A stretch of DNA of 64,000 bases, from NCBI GenBank assembly GCA_036365145.1, contig JAEOAD010000052.1, positions 12,771,501 through 12,835,500 on the forward strand. Reading direction: 5' to 3'. The position numbers and the translations under genes were made by a program. The stretch is from Orientallactaga sibirica (lineage: Eukaryota > Chordata > Mammalia > Rodentia > Dipodidae). This document shows, piece by piece, positions 10,155-21,904 of this stretch (the first letter of the stretch is position 1; each line of letters begins with the position of its first letter). The notes under the pieces were generated by a model. It had not been told where the DNA came from. It did no database searches and worked only from the letters and a program-made list of their open reading frames with translations.

Positions 10155-10545
10155 TGTATAATTTTTTTAATTAGTTACTTTTTTAAATTGACAACTTCCT
10201 TAATTATACACAATTTCCCATGGTACTTCCCTCCCTCCCCCCACTTTCCCCTTTGAAATGCCAATCTCCATCATATCCCCTCCTCCTAGGGCCTGGATAT
10301 CCGTCACCTCGCAGTACCTGACACTACCTACACAAGACCATCATAATAGGAGGAAAAGATCATGACATCAAAATAATATATATTTTTTATTGACAACTTC
10401 TATCCTTATAGACAATAAACCGTGATAATTCCCTCCTCCACTTTCCCCTTCACAACTCCACTCTCCGTCCTATCCCCTCCCTCTCTCTGTGAGTTTCTCT
10501 TTTTTATTTTGATGTCATTGTCTTTCCCTCCTCTTATAAGGGTCT
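10155..10545. mobile_element. L1 3'-region pieces with an inversion
   Basis: 10155-10286 is forward ('aaattgacaacttccttaat', CCTCCC stretch). 10287-10378 is the reverse complement of the downstream block ('agtacctgacactacctaca' is the mirror of the usual 'taggtagtgtcaggcact'). 10383-10545 is forward again ('tattgacaacttctatcctt', 'gatgtcattgtctttccctc'). Two insertions, one inverted, or a twin-priming type event would explain it. Confidence 0.6.
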
Positions 10546-11788
10546 CACACGTCACATGTTATCATCTAAGATCACATTAGTGAATAAAAATCGCCCTACA
10601 TAAACAACGGCACACGTGGTAAGGGACAATGACAGTGGTCACCATCATCGTGTTTCACACTTATTTCCAGCTAATCTGCCTTTAGTCGTCCACGTCACTT
10701 TCTGCTTTGACTTGGCTAACGATGTTAAGATGTTGAAAAGGTTCGTCTCACGCAAGAAAGGAATTGAGACTTGCAAGGGTGAAGCCACATGCCCACAAAC
10801 AAACACACAGGAATGAAGTGGAGAAATGGAGTGCAGGAGGGTGCCCCGGGGCCTGGAGAAGGTCAACCCTCCACTGCACCACACTGCACCACCTGCACCA
10901 CACCGCACTGCACGGCAAAGAGAGCAGACTCTTTACTCTTTACAGAGCCAATGCATTTGTTTAATTGCATGCCCTTTGACTATGGTAGAACTTGAATTGG
11001 AAATAGTTAAGATTATGAAAAGTTCACAAAATACTTTTAGGGAGAAACTTTGCTCACCTTCTCCCATCAGCTGAAGCAGGATTGCCGTTCTCCGCCCTCA
11101 GCCCTGGCTGCTTCTCGGCTGAGTTTTTCTCTGAAATCCCTGACCTGTGTGATTCCACGTCTGCTTAGTGTCCAGTCCATGCTGCAGCGATGCAGACACC
11201 CCTGTCCAGAGGGGAGGGCTGCACAGTGGCATGCAGCCCGCGTCCTGAGCCCTTCTTCTCTTCCCCCGCTTTCATTTCTGCCCCTCGTCCCCCCAAGGTC
11301 AGCCAGGGGCTTGGACCGGAATGAGAGATGAGCTAGAGTACTCTCTCCCGGGTTCCACACTTCAGAACTTTCCAAACTCATTCTTTTAATCTTTCTTCCC
11401 ATTTCTGTCTTGTCTAGCTTGGAACCGTGTGTCCTAAGTAGCTTTCTTTTTGTTTCATCTTCTAGGTCATTCGGAAGGATGTGAATCATTTAGGACAACT
11501 GGGGGCGGGGAGGGCTTCCTTACCCAGAGGGTGCTTTTTCCTGAACTCATTGAAAGTCTCTTTGATATGCCCAAAACTAAAAAAAAAAAAATTCTAGACT
11601 AAGTGGGAAAATATTCTGTGTGAGTAACATATTTATAAGCTCTGGGTGTTATGTCAAAATCCCCACACTGCGCAGAGACCTGCTGGCTGCTCCTTGCATT
11701 GGCAGAATAGGTGGTTGCCTGCGCAGAGCTTCAAAGTTGGCTAGAAAAAGCTCCCTGTCTCTCGGAGATTGTCTTGAATGGCGCCACG
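10546..11788. other. Unique intergenic DNA next to minisatellite
   Basis: No gene was recognised. It includes a CAC/TGC low-complexity patch (10861-10917), an AT-rich possibly conserved stretch (10950-11040) and a moderately GC-rich stretch (11060-11340). The last bases before the array contain 'gccacggaagacattccag', which is already monomer-like. Confidence 0.5.
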
Positions 11789-14700
11789 GAAGACATTCCA
11801 GTTAGAAGACATTGCAGTTAGAAGACAGACATTGCAGTTAGAAGACATTGCAGTTAGAAGACATTCCAGTTAGAAGACATTGCAGTTAGAAGACATTACA
11901 GTTAGAAGACAGACATTGCAGTTAGAAGACAGACATTCCAGTTAGAAGACATTCCAGTTAGAAGACAGACATTCCAGTTAGAAGACAGACATTGCAGTTA
12001 GAAGACAGACATTCCAGTTAGAAGACATTGCAGTTAGAAGACAGACATTGCAGTTAGAAGACAGACATTACAGTTAGAAGACAGACATTACAGTTAGAAG
12101 ACATTGCAGTTAGAAGACATTCCAGCTAGAAGACATTCCAGTTAGAAGACAGACATTCCAGCTAGAAGACATTCCAGTTAGAAGACAGACATTGCAGTTA
12201 GAAGACAGACATTGCAGTTAGAAGACAGACATTGCAGTTAGAAAGACAAGACATTCCAGTTAGAAGAAGACACAGTTAGAAGACAGACATTCCAGCTAGA
12301 AGAAGACATTCCAGTTAGAAGACAGTTAGAAGACAGACATTAGAAGACAGTGCAGTTAGAAGAAGACACAGTTAGAAGACAGTTGCAGTTAGAAGAAGAC
12401 ATTGCAGTTAGAAGACAGACATTGCAGTTAGAAGACAGTTAGAAAGACAGACATTCCAGTTAGAAGACAGACATTGCAGTTAGAAGACATTCCAGTTAGA
12501 GGACAGACATTCCAGTTAGAAGACAGACATTGCAGTTAGAAGACAGACATTCCAGTTAGAAGACATTGCAGTTAGAAGACATTGCAGTTAGAAGACAGAC
12601 ATTGCAGTTAGAAGACAGACATTCCAGTTAGAAGACAGACATTGCAGTTAGAAGACAGACATTCCAGTTAGAAGACAGACATTCCAGTTAGAAGACAGAC
12701 ATTGCAGTTAGAAGACATTCCAGTTAGAAGACAGACATTGCAGTTAGAAGACAGACATTCCAGTTAGAAGACAGACATTGCAGTTAGAAGACAGACATTG
12801 CAGTTAGAAGACAGACATTGCAGTTAGAAGACAGACATTGCAGTTAGAAGACAGACATTCCAGTTAGAAGACAGACATTCCAGTTAGAAGACAGACATTG
12901 CAGTTAGAAGACATTCCAGTTAGAAGACAGACATTCCAGTTAGAAGACAGACATTCCAGTTAGAAGACAGACACAGTTAGAAGACAGACATTCCAGTTAG
13001 AAGACAGACATTGCAGTTAGAAGACATTGCAGTTAGAAGACATTGCAGTTAGAAGACAGACATTCCAGTTAGAAGACAGACAGTTAGAAGCAGTTAGACA
13101 GAGAAGACATTCCAGTTAGAAGACATTCCAGTTAGAAGACAAACATTCCAGTTAGAAGACAGACATTACAGTTAGAAGACAGACATTCCAGTTAGAAGAC
13201 AGACATTCCAGTTAGAAGACAGACATTCCAGTTAGAAGACAAACATTCCAGTTAGAAGACATTCCAGTTAGAAGACATTCCAGTTAGAAGACATTCCAGT
13301 TAGAAGACAAACATTCCAGTTAGAAGACAGACATTCCAGTTAGAAGACAGACATTCCAGTTAGAAGACAGACATTCCAGTTAGAAGACAAACATTCCAGT
13401 TAGAAGACATTCCAGTTAGAAGACAGACATTCCAGTTAGAAGACAGACATTCCAGTTAGAAGACAGACATTCCAGTTAGAAGACAGACATTCCAGTTAGA
13501 AGACAGACATTCCAGTTAGAAGACAGACATTGCAGTTAGAAGACATTCCAGTTAGAAGACATTACAGTTAGAAGACAGACATTGCAGTTAGAAGACAGAC
13601 ATTCCAGTTAGAAGACAGACATTGCAGTTAGAAGACAGACATTGCAGTTAGAAGACAGACATTCCAGTTAGAAGACAAACATTCCAGTTAGAAGACAGAC
13701 ATTCCAGTTAGAAGACATTCCAGTTAGAAGACAGACATTCCAGTTAGAAGAATTCCAGACATTCCAGTTAGAAGACAGACATTCCAGTTAGAAGACAAAC
13801 ATTCCAGTTAGAAGACAGACATTCCAGTTAGAAGACAGACATTACAGTTAGAAGACAGACTTTCCAGTTAGAAGACAGACATTCCAGTTAGAAGACAGAC
13901 ATTGCAGTTAGAAGACAGACATTGCAGTTAGAAGACAGACATTCCAGTTAGAAGACATTCCAGTTAGAAGACAAACATTCCAGTTAGAAGACAGACATTC
14001 CAGTAAGAAGATAGACATTCCAGTTAGAAGAAAACATTCCAGTTAGAAGACAGACATTCCAGTTAGAAGACAGACATTCCAGTTAGAAGACAGACATTCC
14101 AGTTAGAAGACAGACATTCCAGTTAGAAGACAGACATTCCAGTTAGAAGACAAACATTCCAGCAGTTAGAAGATTCCAGTTAGAAGACATTCCAGTTTAT
14201 TCCAGTTAGAAGACAAACATTCCAGTTAGAAGACAGACATTCCAGTTAGAAGACAGACATTCCAGTTAGAAGACATTCCAGTTAGAAGACATTCCAGTTA
14301 GAAGACAGACATTCCAGTTAGAAGACAGACATTCCAGTTAGAAGACAGACATTCCAGTTAGAAGACAAACATTCCAGTTAGAAGACATTCCAGTTAGAAG
14401 ACATTCCAGTTAGAAGACAGACATTCCAGTTAGAAGACATTCCAGTTAGAAGACAAACATTCCAGTTAGAAGACAGACATTCCAGTTAGAAGACAGACAC
14501 AGTTAGACAGACATTCCAGACAGACATTCCAGTTAGAAGACAGACACAGTTAGAAGACAAACATTCCAGTTAGAAGACAGACATTCCAGTTAGAAGACAA
14601 ACATTCCAGTTAGAAGACAGACATTCCAGTTAGAAGACAAACATTCCAGTTAGAAGACATTCCAGTTAGAAGACAGACATTACAGTTAGAAGACATTGCA

Positions 14701-17700
14701 GTTAGAAGACAGACATTACAGTTAGAAGAAATTGCAGTTAGAAGACATTCCAGTTAGAAGACATTCCAGTTAGAAGACAGACATTCCAGTTAGAAGACAA
14801 ACATTCCAGTTAGAAGACAAACATTCCAGTTAGAAGACAGACATTCCAGTTAGAAGACAGACATTCCAGTTAGAAGACATTCCAGTTAGAAGACATTCCA
14901 GTTAGAAGACATTCCAGACATTAGAAGACATTCCAGTTAGAAGACATTCCAGTTAGAAGACAGACATTCCAGTTAGAAGACAGACAGACAGTTAGAAGAC
15001 AGACATTCCAGTTAGAAGACAGACATTCCAGTTAGAAGAAGACATTCCAGTTAGAAGACAGACATTCCAGTTAGAAGAAGACAGTTAGAAGACAGACATT
15101 CCAGTTAGAAGACAGACATTCCAGTTAGAAGACAGACAGACAGTTAGAAGACAGACATTCCAGTTAGAAGACAGTTCCAGTTAGAAGACATTCCAGTTAG
15201 AAGAAGACATTCCAGTTAGAAGACAGACATTCCAGTTAGAAGAAGACATTCCAGTTAGAAGACAGACATTCCAGTTAGAAGACAGACATTCCAGTTAGAT
15301 TCCAGACAGACATTCCAGTTAGAAGACAGACATTCCAGTTAGAAGACAGACATTCCAGTTAGAAGACAGACATTCCAGTTAGAAGACAGACATTCCAGTT
15401 AGAAGACAGACATTCCAGTTAGAAGACAGACATTCCAGTTAGACATTCCAGAGAAGACATTCCAGTTAGAAGACAGACATTCCAGTTAGAAGACAGACAT
15501 TCCAGTTAGAAGACAGACATTCCAGTTAGAAGACAGTTAGAAGACATTCCAGTTAGAAGACAGACATTGCAGTTAGAAGACAGACATTCCAGTTAGAAGA
15601 CATTCCAGTTAGACATTCCAGAGAAGACATTCCAGTTAGAAGACAGACATTCCAGTTAGAAGACAAACATTCCAGTTAGAAGAAGACATTCCAGTTAGAA
15701 GACAGACATTCCAGTTAGAAGACAGACATTCCAGTTAGAAGAAGACATTCCAGTTAGAAGACATTCCAGTCCAGTTAAGACAGACATTCCAGTTAGAAGA
15801 CATTCCAGTTAGAAGACATTCCAGTTAGAAGACAGACATTCCAGTTAGAAGACAGACATTGCAGTTAGAAGACATTCCAGTTAGAAGACATTCCAGTTAG
15901 AAGACAGACATTCCAGTTAGAAGACAGACATTCCAGTTAGAAGACAGACATTCCAGTTAGAAGACAGACATTGCAGTTAGAAGACAGACATTGCAGTTAG
16001 AAGACAGACATTCAGTTAGAAGACAGTTAGAAGACACATTCCAGTTAGACATTGCAGTTAGAAGACAGACATTCCAGTTAGAAGACAGACATTCCAGTTA
16101 GAAGACATTCCAGACATTGCAGTTAGAATTGCACAGACATTCCAGTTAGAAGACAGACATTGCAGTTAGAAGACAGACAGACAGTGCAGTTAGAAGACAG
16201 ACATTTCCAGTTAGAAGACAGACATTCCAGTTAGAAGACAGACATTCCAGTTAGAAGAGACATTCCAGTTAGAAAGACATTCCAGTTAGAAGACACAGTT
16301 AGAAGACATTCCAGTTAGAAGATTGCAGTTAGAAGACAGTTAGAAGACAGACATTGCAGTTAGTTAGACAGACATTCCAGTTAGAAGAAGACAGTTAGAA
16401 GACATTCCAGTTAGAAGACATTCCAGTTAGAAGACAGACATTGCAGTTAGAAGACATTCCAGTTAGAAGACATTCCAGTTAGAAGAAGACAGTTAGAAGA
16501 CATTCCAGTTAGAAGACAGACATTCCAGTTAGACAGACATTCCAGTTAGAAGACATTCCAGTTAGAAGACAGACATTCCAGTTAGAAGACAGACATTCCA
16601 GTTAGAAGACAGACATTGCAGTTAGAAGACAGACATTCCAGTTAGAAGACAGACATTGCAGTTAGAAGACAGACATTCCAGTTAGAAGACAGACATTGCA
16701 GTTAGAAGACAGACATTCCAGTTAGAAGACAGACATTCCAGTTAGAAGACAGACATTGCAGTTAGAAGACAGACATTCCAGAAGACAGACATTCCAGTTA
16801 GAAGACATTCCAGTTAGAAGACAGACATTGCAGTTAAGACAGACATTGCAGTTAGAAGACACAGTTAGAAGACAGACATTGCAGTTAGAAGACAGACAAG
16901 TTAGAAGACAGACATTCCAGTTAGAAGACAGACACAGTTGCAGTTAGAAGACAGACACAGTTAGAAGACAGACATTGCAGTTAGAAGACAGACATTGCAG
17001 TTAGAAGACAGACATTCCAGTTAGAAGACAGACATTCCAGTTAGAAGACAGACATTCCAGTTAGAAGACAGACATTGCAGTTAGAAGACAGACATTGCAG
17101 TTAGAAGACAGACATTCCAGTTAGAAGACAGACATTGCAGTTAGAAGACAGACATTCCAGTTAGAAGACAGACATTGCAGTTAGAAGACATTCCAGTTAG
17201 AAGACAGACATTGCAGTTAGAAGACAGACATTGCAGTTAGAAGACAGACATTCCAGTTAGAAGACAGACATTCCAGTTAGAAGACAGACATTCCAGTTAG
17301 AAGACATTGCAGTTAGAAGACAGACATTCCACTTAGAAGACATTACAGTTAGAAGACAGACATTGCAGTTAGAAGACATTCCAGTTAGAAGACAGACATT
17401 CCAGTTAGAAGACAGACATTCCAGTTAGAAGACAGACATTCCAGTTAGAAGACAGACATTGCAGTTAGAAGACATTCCAGTTAGAAGACAGATATTCCAG
17501 TTAGAAGACAGACATTCCAGTTAGAAGACAGACATTAGAAGACAGACAGTTAGAAGACAGACATTAGAAGACAGACATTGCAGTTAGAAGACATTCCAGT
17601 TAGAAGACAGATATTCCAGTTAGAAGACAGACATTCCAGTTAGAAGACAGACATTCCAGTTAGAAGACATTCCAGTTAGAAGACAGACATTCCAGTTAGA

Positions 17701-17749
17701 AGACATTCCAGTTAGAAGACATTGCAGTTAGAAGACATTCCAGTTAGTT
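11789..17749. repeat. Large 16/20-bp minisatellite, about 6 kb
   Basis: An uninterrupted tandem array has the core monomer ATTCCAGTTAGAAGAC (16 bp) and a longer form with an extra AGAC (ACATTCCAGTTAGAAGACAG, 20 bp). Both forms alternate irregularly, giving roughly 300 or more units. The base after ATT varies (ATTCCAG, ATTGCAG, ATTACAG) and some units read ACAAACATT. Rare truncations and fusions occur, such as near 13081-13110, 14161-14200 and 16340-16400. The unit lengths are not multiples of three, so it is not a protein repeat. The array ends in 'ccagttagttagtcagg'. Confidence 0.97.
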
Positions 17750-17951
17750 AGTCAGGCGTTCTCTGTGTTGCTATGCTGGGGTGAAAACCTCTTCTCCAAT
17801 CCGACTCCTCCCGGGGTAATTTTTGGCTAGGCTGGCATTGGTCAAAGGGAACAGGATGTAGAATAAGTTTCCCAGGCCATTCAGACACTGTTAGTGTCCC
17901 ACCCGTGCTTGTCTACCCAGCTCTTACTGCTACTGCAAAAAATGTCACAGC
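17750..17951. other. Unique DNA between minisatellite and SINE
   Basis: No feature was recognised. It forms the distal flank useful for genotyping the array. Confidence 0.5.
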
Positions 17952-18168
17952 TCGGGCTGGAGACATGGCTTAGCGGGTAAGACCTTTGCCTGCAATGCCA
18001 AGGGACTCTGGTTTGATTCTCCCAGGACCCACGTAAGCCAGATGTACAAGGGGGCACATGCATCTGGAGTTCATTTGCAGTGGCTGGAGGCCTTGGTGTG
18101 CCCATTCTCTCTCTCTCTCTCTCTCTCTCAGATAAATCAATCAATAAAATATATTTTTAAAAAATCAC
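17952..18168 (+). repeat. B2-type SINE with target duplication
   Basis: 'gggctggagacatggcttag' to a (CT)n tail and 'ataaatcaatcaataaaata'. The flanks 'aaaaaatgtcacagctc' and 'aaaaaatcacatctc' look like a diverged duplication. Confidence 0.85.
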
Positions 18169-18305
18169 ATCTCCATTCTAGGCTTTTGTGTCATGGAGGC
18201 AAGCCAGAGTACTAAAGAAATAGTGCCCTACCGAAGTGGCCCTCCGCAAGGATGGCTGGGGTTTGGTGGATACACACCCACACAGCAGCCTCCTTGTCCC
18301 TCAGT

Positions 18306-18396
18306 GGGCTAGGTCTCCCATCCAAGTACTAGCCAGGCCCGGCCCTGCTTAGCTTCAGAGATCAAATGAGATTGGGCATGTCCAGGTAGGATGAAA
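18306..18396 (-). pseudogene. 5S rRNA pseudogene
   Basis: The plus strand reads 'ggtctcccatccaagtacta', 'gccaggcccggccctgctta' and 'gcttcagagatcaaatgaga'. This is the reverse complement of the mid and 3' part of 5S rRNA, including the internal control region (GATCTCGGAAGCTAAGCAGG in the functional gene). Several substitutions (for example GATCTCgGAAG to tctGAAG) and weak matching at both termini mark it as a retropseudogene and not an active gene. Confidence 0.85.
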
Positions 18397-19640
18397 AGGT
18401 GGAACAGTTCTGAGGTGCTGTTGGGCTCCAAGACTTAAGCTGGGATTAAGCTCCACATCCTACTGTGAATCTTGGCTTGATGACACCTCGGTTCCTTTCC
18501 CTCCCTGTGTCACTTCCCATCCTCCCACTGGGGTTTCCTGAGACAACTTCCCAAGCAACCCACTTGCAGTTGAGTCCTTATCTCGGAGATGCTGCTGCCG
18601 AAGTTCAAATGGAGATCCATCGGAGGCCGCAGCAACACTGAAGGTTCCTGTCAGTCTCCAAACCCTCGCAGGGCCCCAGACAACCTGGCTCCTTGAGCTG
18701 GTACCACCACCCCACGGGCCAGACCACCAGGGTCCAAGGAGCATAATGGCCCTTCAGACGCCCCCTTCACCGCAGCTGCATATGGTATAGTCCCTTTATG
18801 TTCCCGCTTCTCCTCCCAGCTTGCAGAGATCTATCTACCCCTGCTTTCCCCACTCATGTGTGCACCTTATCTGTCTGCTCATTCTCTTAGACTGGCCCAT
18901 AGTGTGTGCCTCGTGGCATGGCCCTCGCCCAGCCCTCCCTGGGCCAGGACCCCACAGTGCCCTGGAGTACCTTCCAGCTGCACATTGGCCTCTTCTGGGC
19001 CTCTCTCTCAACCTCCCGTTGCCCACTCCCTTCTCTGTCCACAGCTGTCCACAGCCTCTTCCTCTTGCCATGCCCTGGGTCACTGGGCCGATTTCTTGGC
19101 AGGGCCTTCATCCTGGGTGTCTGCCACCCTCAACTCACTCAGGGGCCGTTCTCACCTCCCGCCCCAGCATTCCTTTCCCCAGTGTTGCACACATGCGCTA
19201 GGGCACTGCAGGCTCCCTCTAGCCTCCTCTCCCTAGCTACCAAAGCTGCAGCACTTCCTCAGACTTGAGGCAGATTAATAAAGCCTCTTGATTAATGACA
19301 CCCACGTTTCTGGTCTCCAACCCTCCTTCTCTGACTCCCCCCACCCTCAAACACCTGAGAGTTACCAAAGACTATGGGGCCTGGAGGGCCTAGGGTCACT
19401 TCTCCCCCACCATACTCCAACACCAGCACTCTATTCTCAAGGTCCTGACAAGAGAGCTGCTCCCTGCTGCAGGTATTAGCATCATACCTCAGGCAGGAAC
19501 AAGAGGGGAAACTCCAAAAGCCAAACCTTCTCCACCAGAGATGTTGTTTCCCCCCACCTAAAACAGGAAGGGAAAACTGTGCAAGAAGTTCCCTCTTGAC
19601 ATAATTATGTTGTCCACACTCCGCCCCAATGGATGCTAGG
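18397..19640. other. Unique GC-rich intergenic DNA
   Basis: No repeat or gene was recognised. Frames up to 126 codons on both strands are Pro/Ser/Leu-rich compositional frames. TGTGTGCACC and CCTCTCCCT-type pyrimidine content is high, but no splice-site-bounded exon could be supported. Confidence 0.45.
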
Positions 19641-20182
19641 GAATTAAGTGGTGTTGCACTTAGCAGTGTTGCTTGACAGAAGCAGTTTATGGGGAAAGGG
19701 TTTATTTTATTCAGGCTTACAGAATCCAGAGGAAGTTCCATCAGGGCGGAAGAAGCTGGCTCACTTCCATAGACACATGGCAGAGAGACCGCACCCAACA
19801 GTCAGAAAACACAACCAGTCAGAGCTCAAACTGCTCAGAACACACTGTAAGGCTGGACTACGAGATCCGCTGACACGCCCTCCAGCAGGGCTTTGTCTGT
19901 TGGAGACTCAAGTTGCCAGCTTAATCGAAAATGCCTCAGGCAGACTGGAGAAATGACTTAGCTGTTAAGGTGTTTGCCTGCAAAGCCAAAGGACCCTGGT
20001 TTGATTCCCTGGGACTCACATAAGCCAGATGCACAAGGGTGCGCATGCATCTGGTGGCTGGAGGCCCTGGCATGCCCATTTTCTCCTTCTCTCTGCCTCT
20101 TCCCCTCTCTCTGTCAAATAAATAAATAATATTTAGAAATACCTCAGGCTACGGGGGACATACATTGACATTGGTTCCAGCT
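19641..20182 (+). mobile_element. URR1-like element split by a B2
   Basis: 'ggaaagggtttattttattc', 'aggcttacagaatccagagg', 'gaagttccatcagggcgg' and, after the SINE, 'tacgggggacatacattgac' follow the order of a common rodent repeat that I take to be URR1 (non-autonomous hAT-Charlie). Similar copies lie at 35385, 36540 and 58905. Confidence 0.5.
19942..20136 (+). repeat. B2-type SINE inside URR1-like element
   Basis: 'agactggagaaatgacttag' to 'caaataaataaataatattt'. AAATGCCTCAGGC (ending 19941) and AAATACCTCAGGC (from 20137) are a near-perfect duplication. Confidence 0.9.
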
Positions 20183-20837
20183 AGGTGTGCCCTTCTGCCA
20201 AACAAGCAGGGGTTCCGTTGGTAGACCACAAAGGAGATGCATCCTAGGTTGGTAAGTGGTGGAGCTTGTCACGGAAACAACGCCTCCCAACAGTGCTGCA
20301 TGGCTTTGTTTGGTCCACGCTGCTCGATCCCTGAGCAGCCAGTGACTCACCTGGGAGCTTGCTGGAAGCTGGAAGTGGAAGATTTCAAGCTAGCCTCAGC
20401 CCTGCTGAGTCAGAATCTTCGAGATTCTCGCTCCCAGTGACTTGTTCATACAATTCAAGTCTGAGAGGCACTGTCCTAGATCACTTTCCCCAATGTCCCA
20501 ACGGACATGAAAATCCCTGGCTCCTGCTCTCCCTTCCTTGGCCTCAGCAATGGTAACTTGCTGCTGAATGGCAAAACGGTGACGTGAACTCAGGTTCCTA
20601 CAGAGGCCCTCATCATCCAGCGACGTCCTCTTCTTTGACACGCTGCCCCTTCAGTTAATTCCATTTACACATCTCTTTCTATATCGTCATTTTTTCCTTT
20701 GCTTCTCCACATGTGAGATTTTACATATATGTCATGTATTTTTGTCATATGTGTGTGGGTGCATGTGTGTGCAAGCGTGTGTGCATGTATGTGGAGACCA
20801 GAGGTTGAAGTTTGCGGTTTTTCTCAGTTGCTTTCTA
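20183..20837. other. Unique DNA with GT-rich patch
   Basis: No gene was recognised. A degenerate GT repeat is at 20747-20793. Confidence 0.5.
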
Positions 20838-21118
20838 CCCTGTTCTTTGAGACAGGGTCTCTCACTGAACATAGAGGCCACCAAACCAGCCAGACTAGCT
20901 AGTGGGTGAGCCCCAGGGGTCCCTGTCTCTGTGTCCCTAGCACTGGGATACCTGTTTGTTTTCTTTTTTCTTTTTGGTTTCTAGAGCTAGGGTCTCACTC
21001 TAGCTCAGGCTGACTTGGCATTCACTCTGTAGTGTCATGGTGATCCTCCTACCTGGATTCAGGTCCTCATACTTATGTGGTAAGCACTTTAGTCACTGAA
21101 TCATCACCCCTGGCTTTG
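20838..21118 (-). repeat. B3-type SINE interrupted by B1 piece
   Basis: Reverse B3: 'gagacagggtctctcactga', 'gccagactagctagtgggtg', then after a reverse B1 fragment (about 20957-21050, 'gctagggtctcactctagct') it resumes with 'ttcaggtcctcatacttat' and 'cactgaatcatcacccctgg'. Confidence 0.7.
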
Positions 21119-21498
21119 TAGTCAGCTTTGAATAACTCTTAATGTTCTCTTGAAGCAAAAGGTTTTACATCTTCTCTCACGTGTGCTGGACCCATTTCTA
21201 TTCCACCTGCTCCCAGCACCCAGGTGGGTGCTTGGCTAGGTTTCTTTTCTAAGCCATGCTAACCTTTCTTCCCTTGTTGGTTATCAAAAATAAAGAAATA
21301 CTCACAACTAACAAAGAAGGCAGTGTTTCTGGATTTTTCTAGAATTGTTTTATTTCCTTATTTACCTTATTTTTTGATTCACTTTCTAACATTATTTTAA
21401 ATGATTACAGGATTAGAAAAAAAATAGAAAAGTGTAGGGCAAAGATGTCAAACATTTTCTGGCAATAGTATCCTTTCTGCCAGCACACAAACTCAGTG
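21119..21498. other. Unique AT-rich DNA
   Basis: No gene or confident repeat was recognised. Confidence 0.5.
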
Positions 21499-21645
21499 TG
21501 AACCAGGTGTGGTGGTGCACACCTTTAATCCCAACACTTGGGAGGCAGAGGTAGGAGGATCACTGTGAGTTCGAGGCCACACTGAGTCTACAAAGTGAAT
21601 TCTAGGTTAGCCTTGGCTTGACTCTACCTCAAGAAAACAAACAAA
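21499..21645 (+). repeat. B1 SINE
   Basis: 'accaggtgtggtggtgcaca', 'gaggcagaggtaggaggatc', ending in 'ctacctcaagaaaacaaaca'. Confidence 0.9.
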
Positions 21646-21646
21646 C

Positions 21647-21856
21647 AGGGCTGGAGAGATGGCTTAGCGGTTAAGGTGTTTGCCTGCAAAGGCATAGGAT
21701 CCCGGTTCCACTCTTCAGGACCCACGTTAGCTAGATGCACAAGGGGGCGCATGCATCTGGAGTTTTTTTTTTTTTGCAGTGGCTGGAGGCCCTGGTGCAC
21801 CCATTCTCTTTCTCTCTCTCTCTCTGCCTCTTTCTCACTCTCAAATAAATAAATAA

Positions 21857-21858
<2 letters not shown>
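21647..21858 (+). repeat. B2-type SINE directly after B1
   Basis: 'gggctggagagatggcttag' through 'gggggcgcatgcatctggag', a 12-T internal insertion at 21765-21776, a CT tail and AAATAAATAAATAAATTA. It inserted into the A-rich tail of the preceding B1. Confidence 0.9.

Positions 21859-21859
<1 letters not shown>

Positions 21860-21896
<37 letters not shown>
21860..21896. repeat. (CA)n microsatellite
   Basis: About 18 CA units grow from the 3' end of the B2 tail. Confidence 0.95.
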
Positions 21897-21898
<2 letters not shown>

Positions 21899-21904
21899 CA
21901 TATA

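Noticed and set aside
16756..16947. 63-codon frame with RRQTLQLED-like repeats in the large array
   Set aside because: It is only a local stop-free pass through the minisatellite; adjacent units shift frame.
11789..17749. Direct repeats that might suggest a CRISPR array
   Set aside because: The units abut with no unique spacers, the host is a mammal, and repeat length varies between 16 and 20 bp. It is a minisatellite.
18821..19268. Several 120-126 codon frames in GC-rich DNA
   Set aside because: Three overlapping plus-strand frames and minus-strand frames are open at once, a sign of composition and not of coding.
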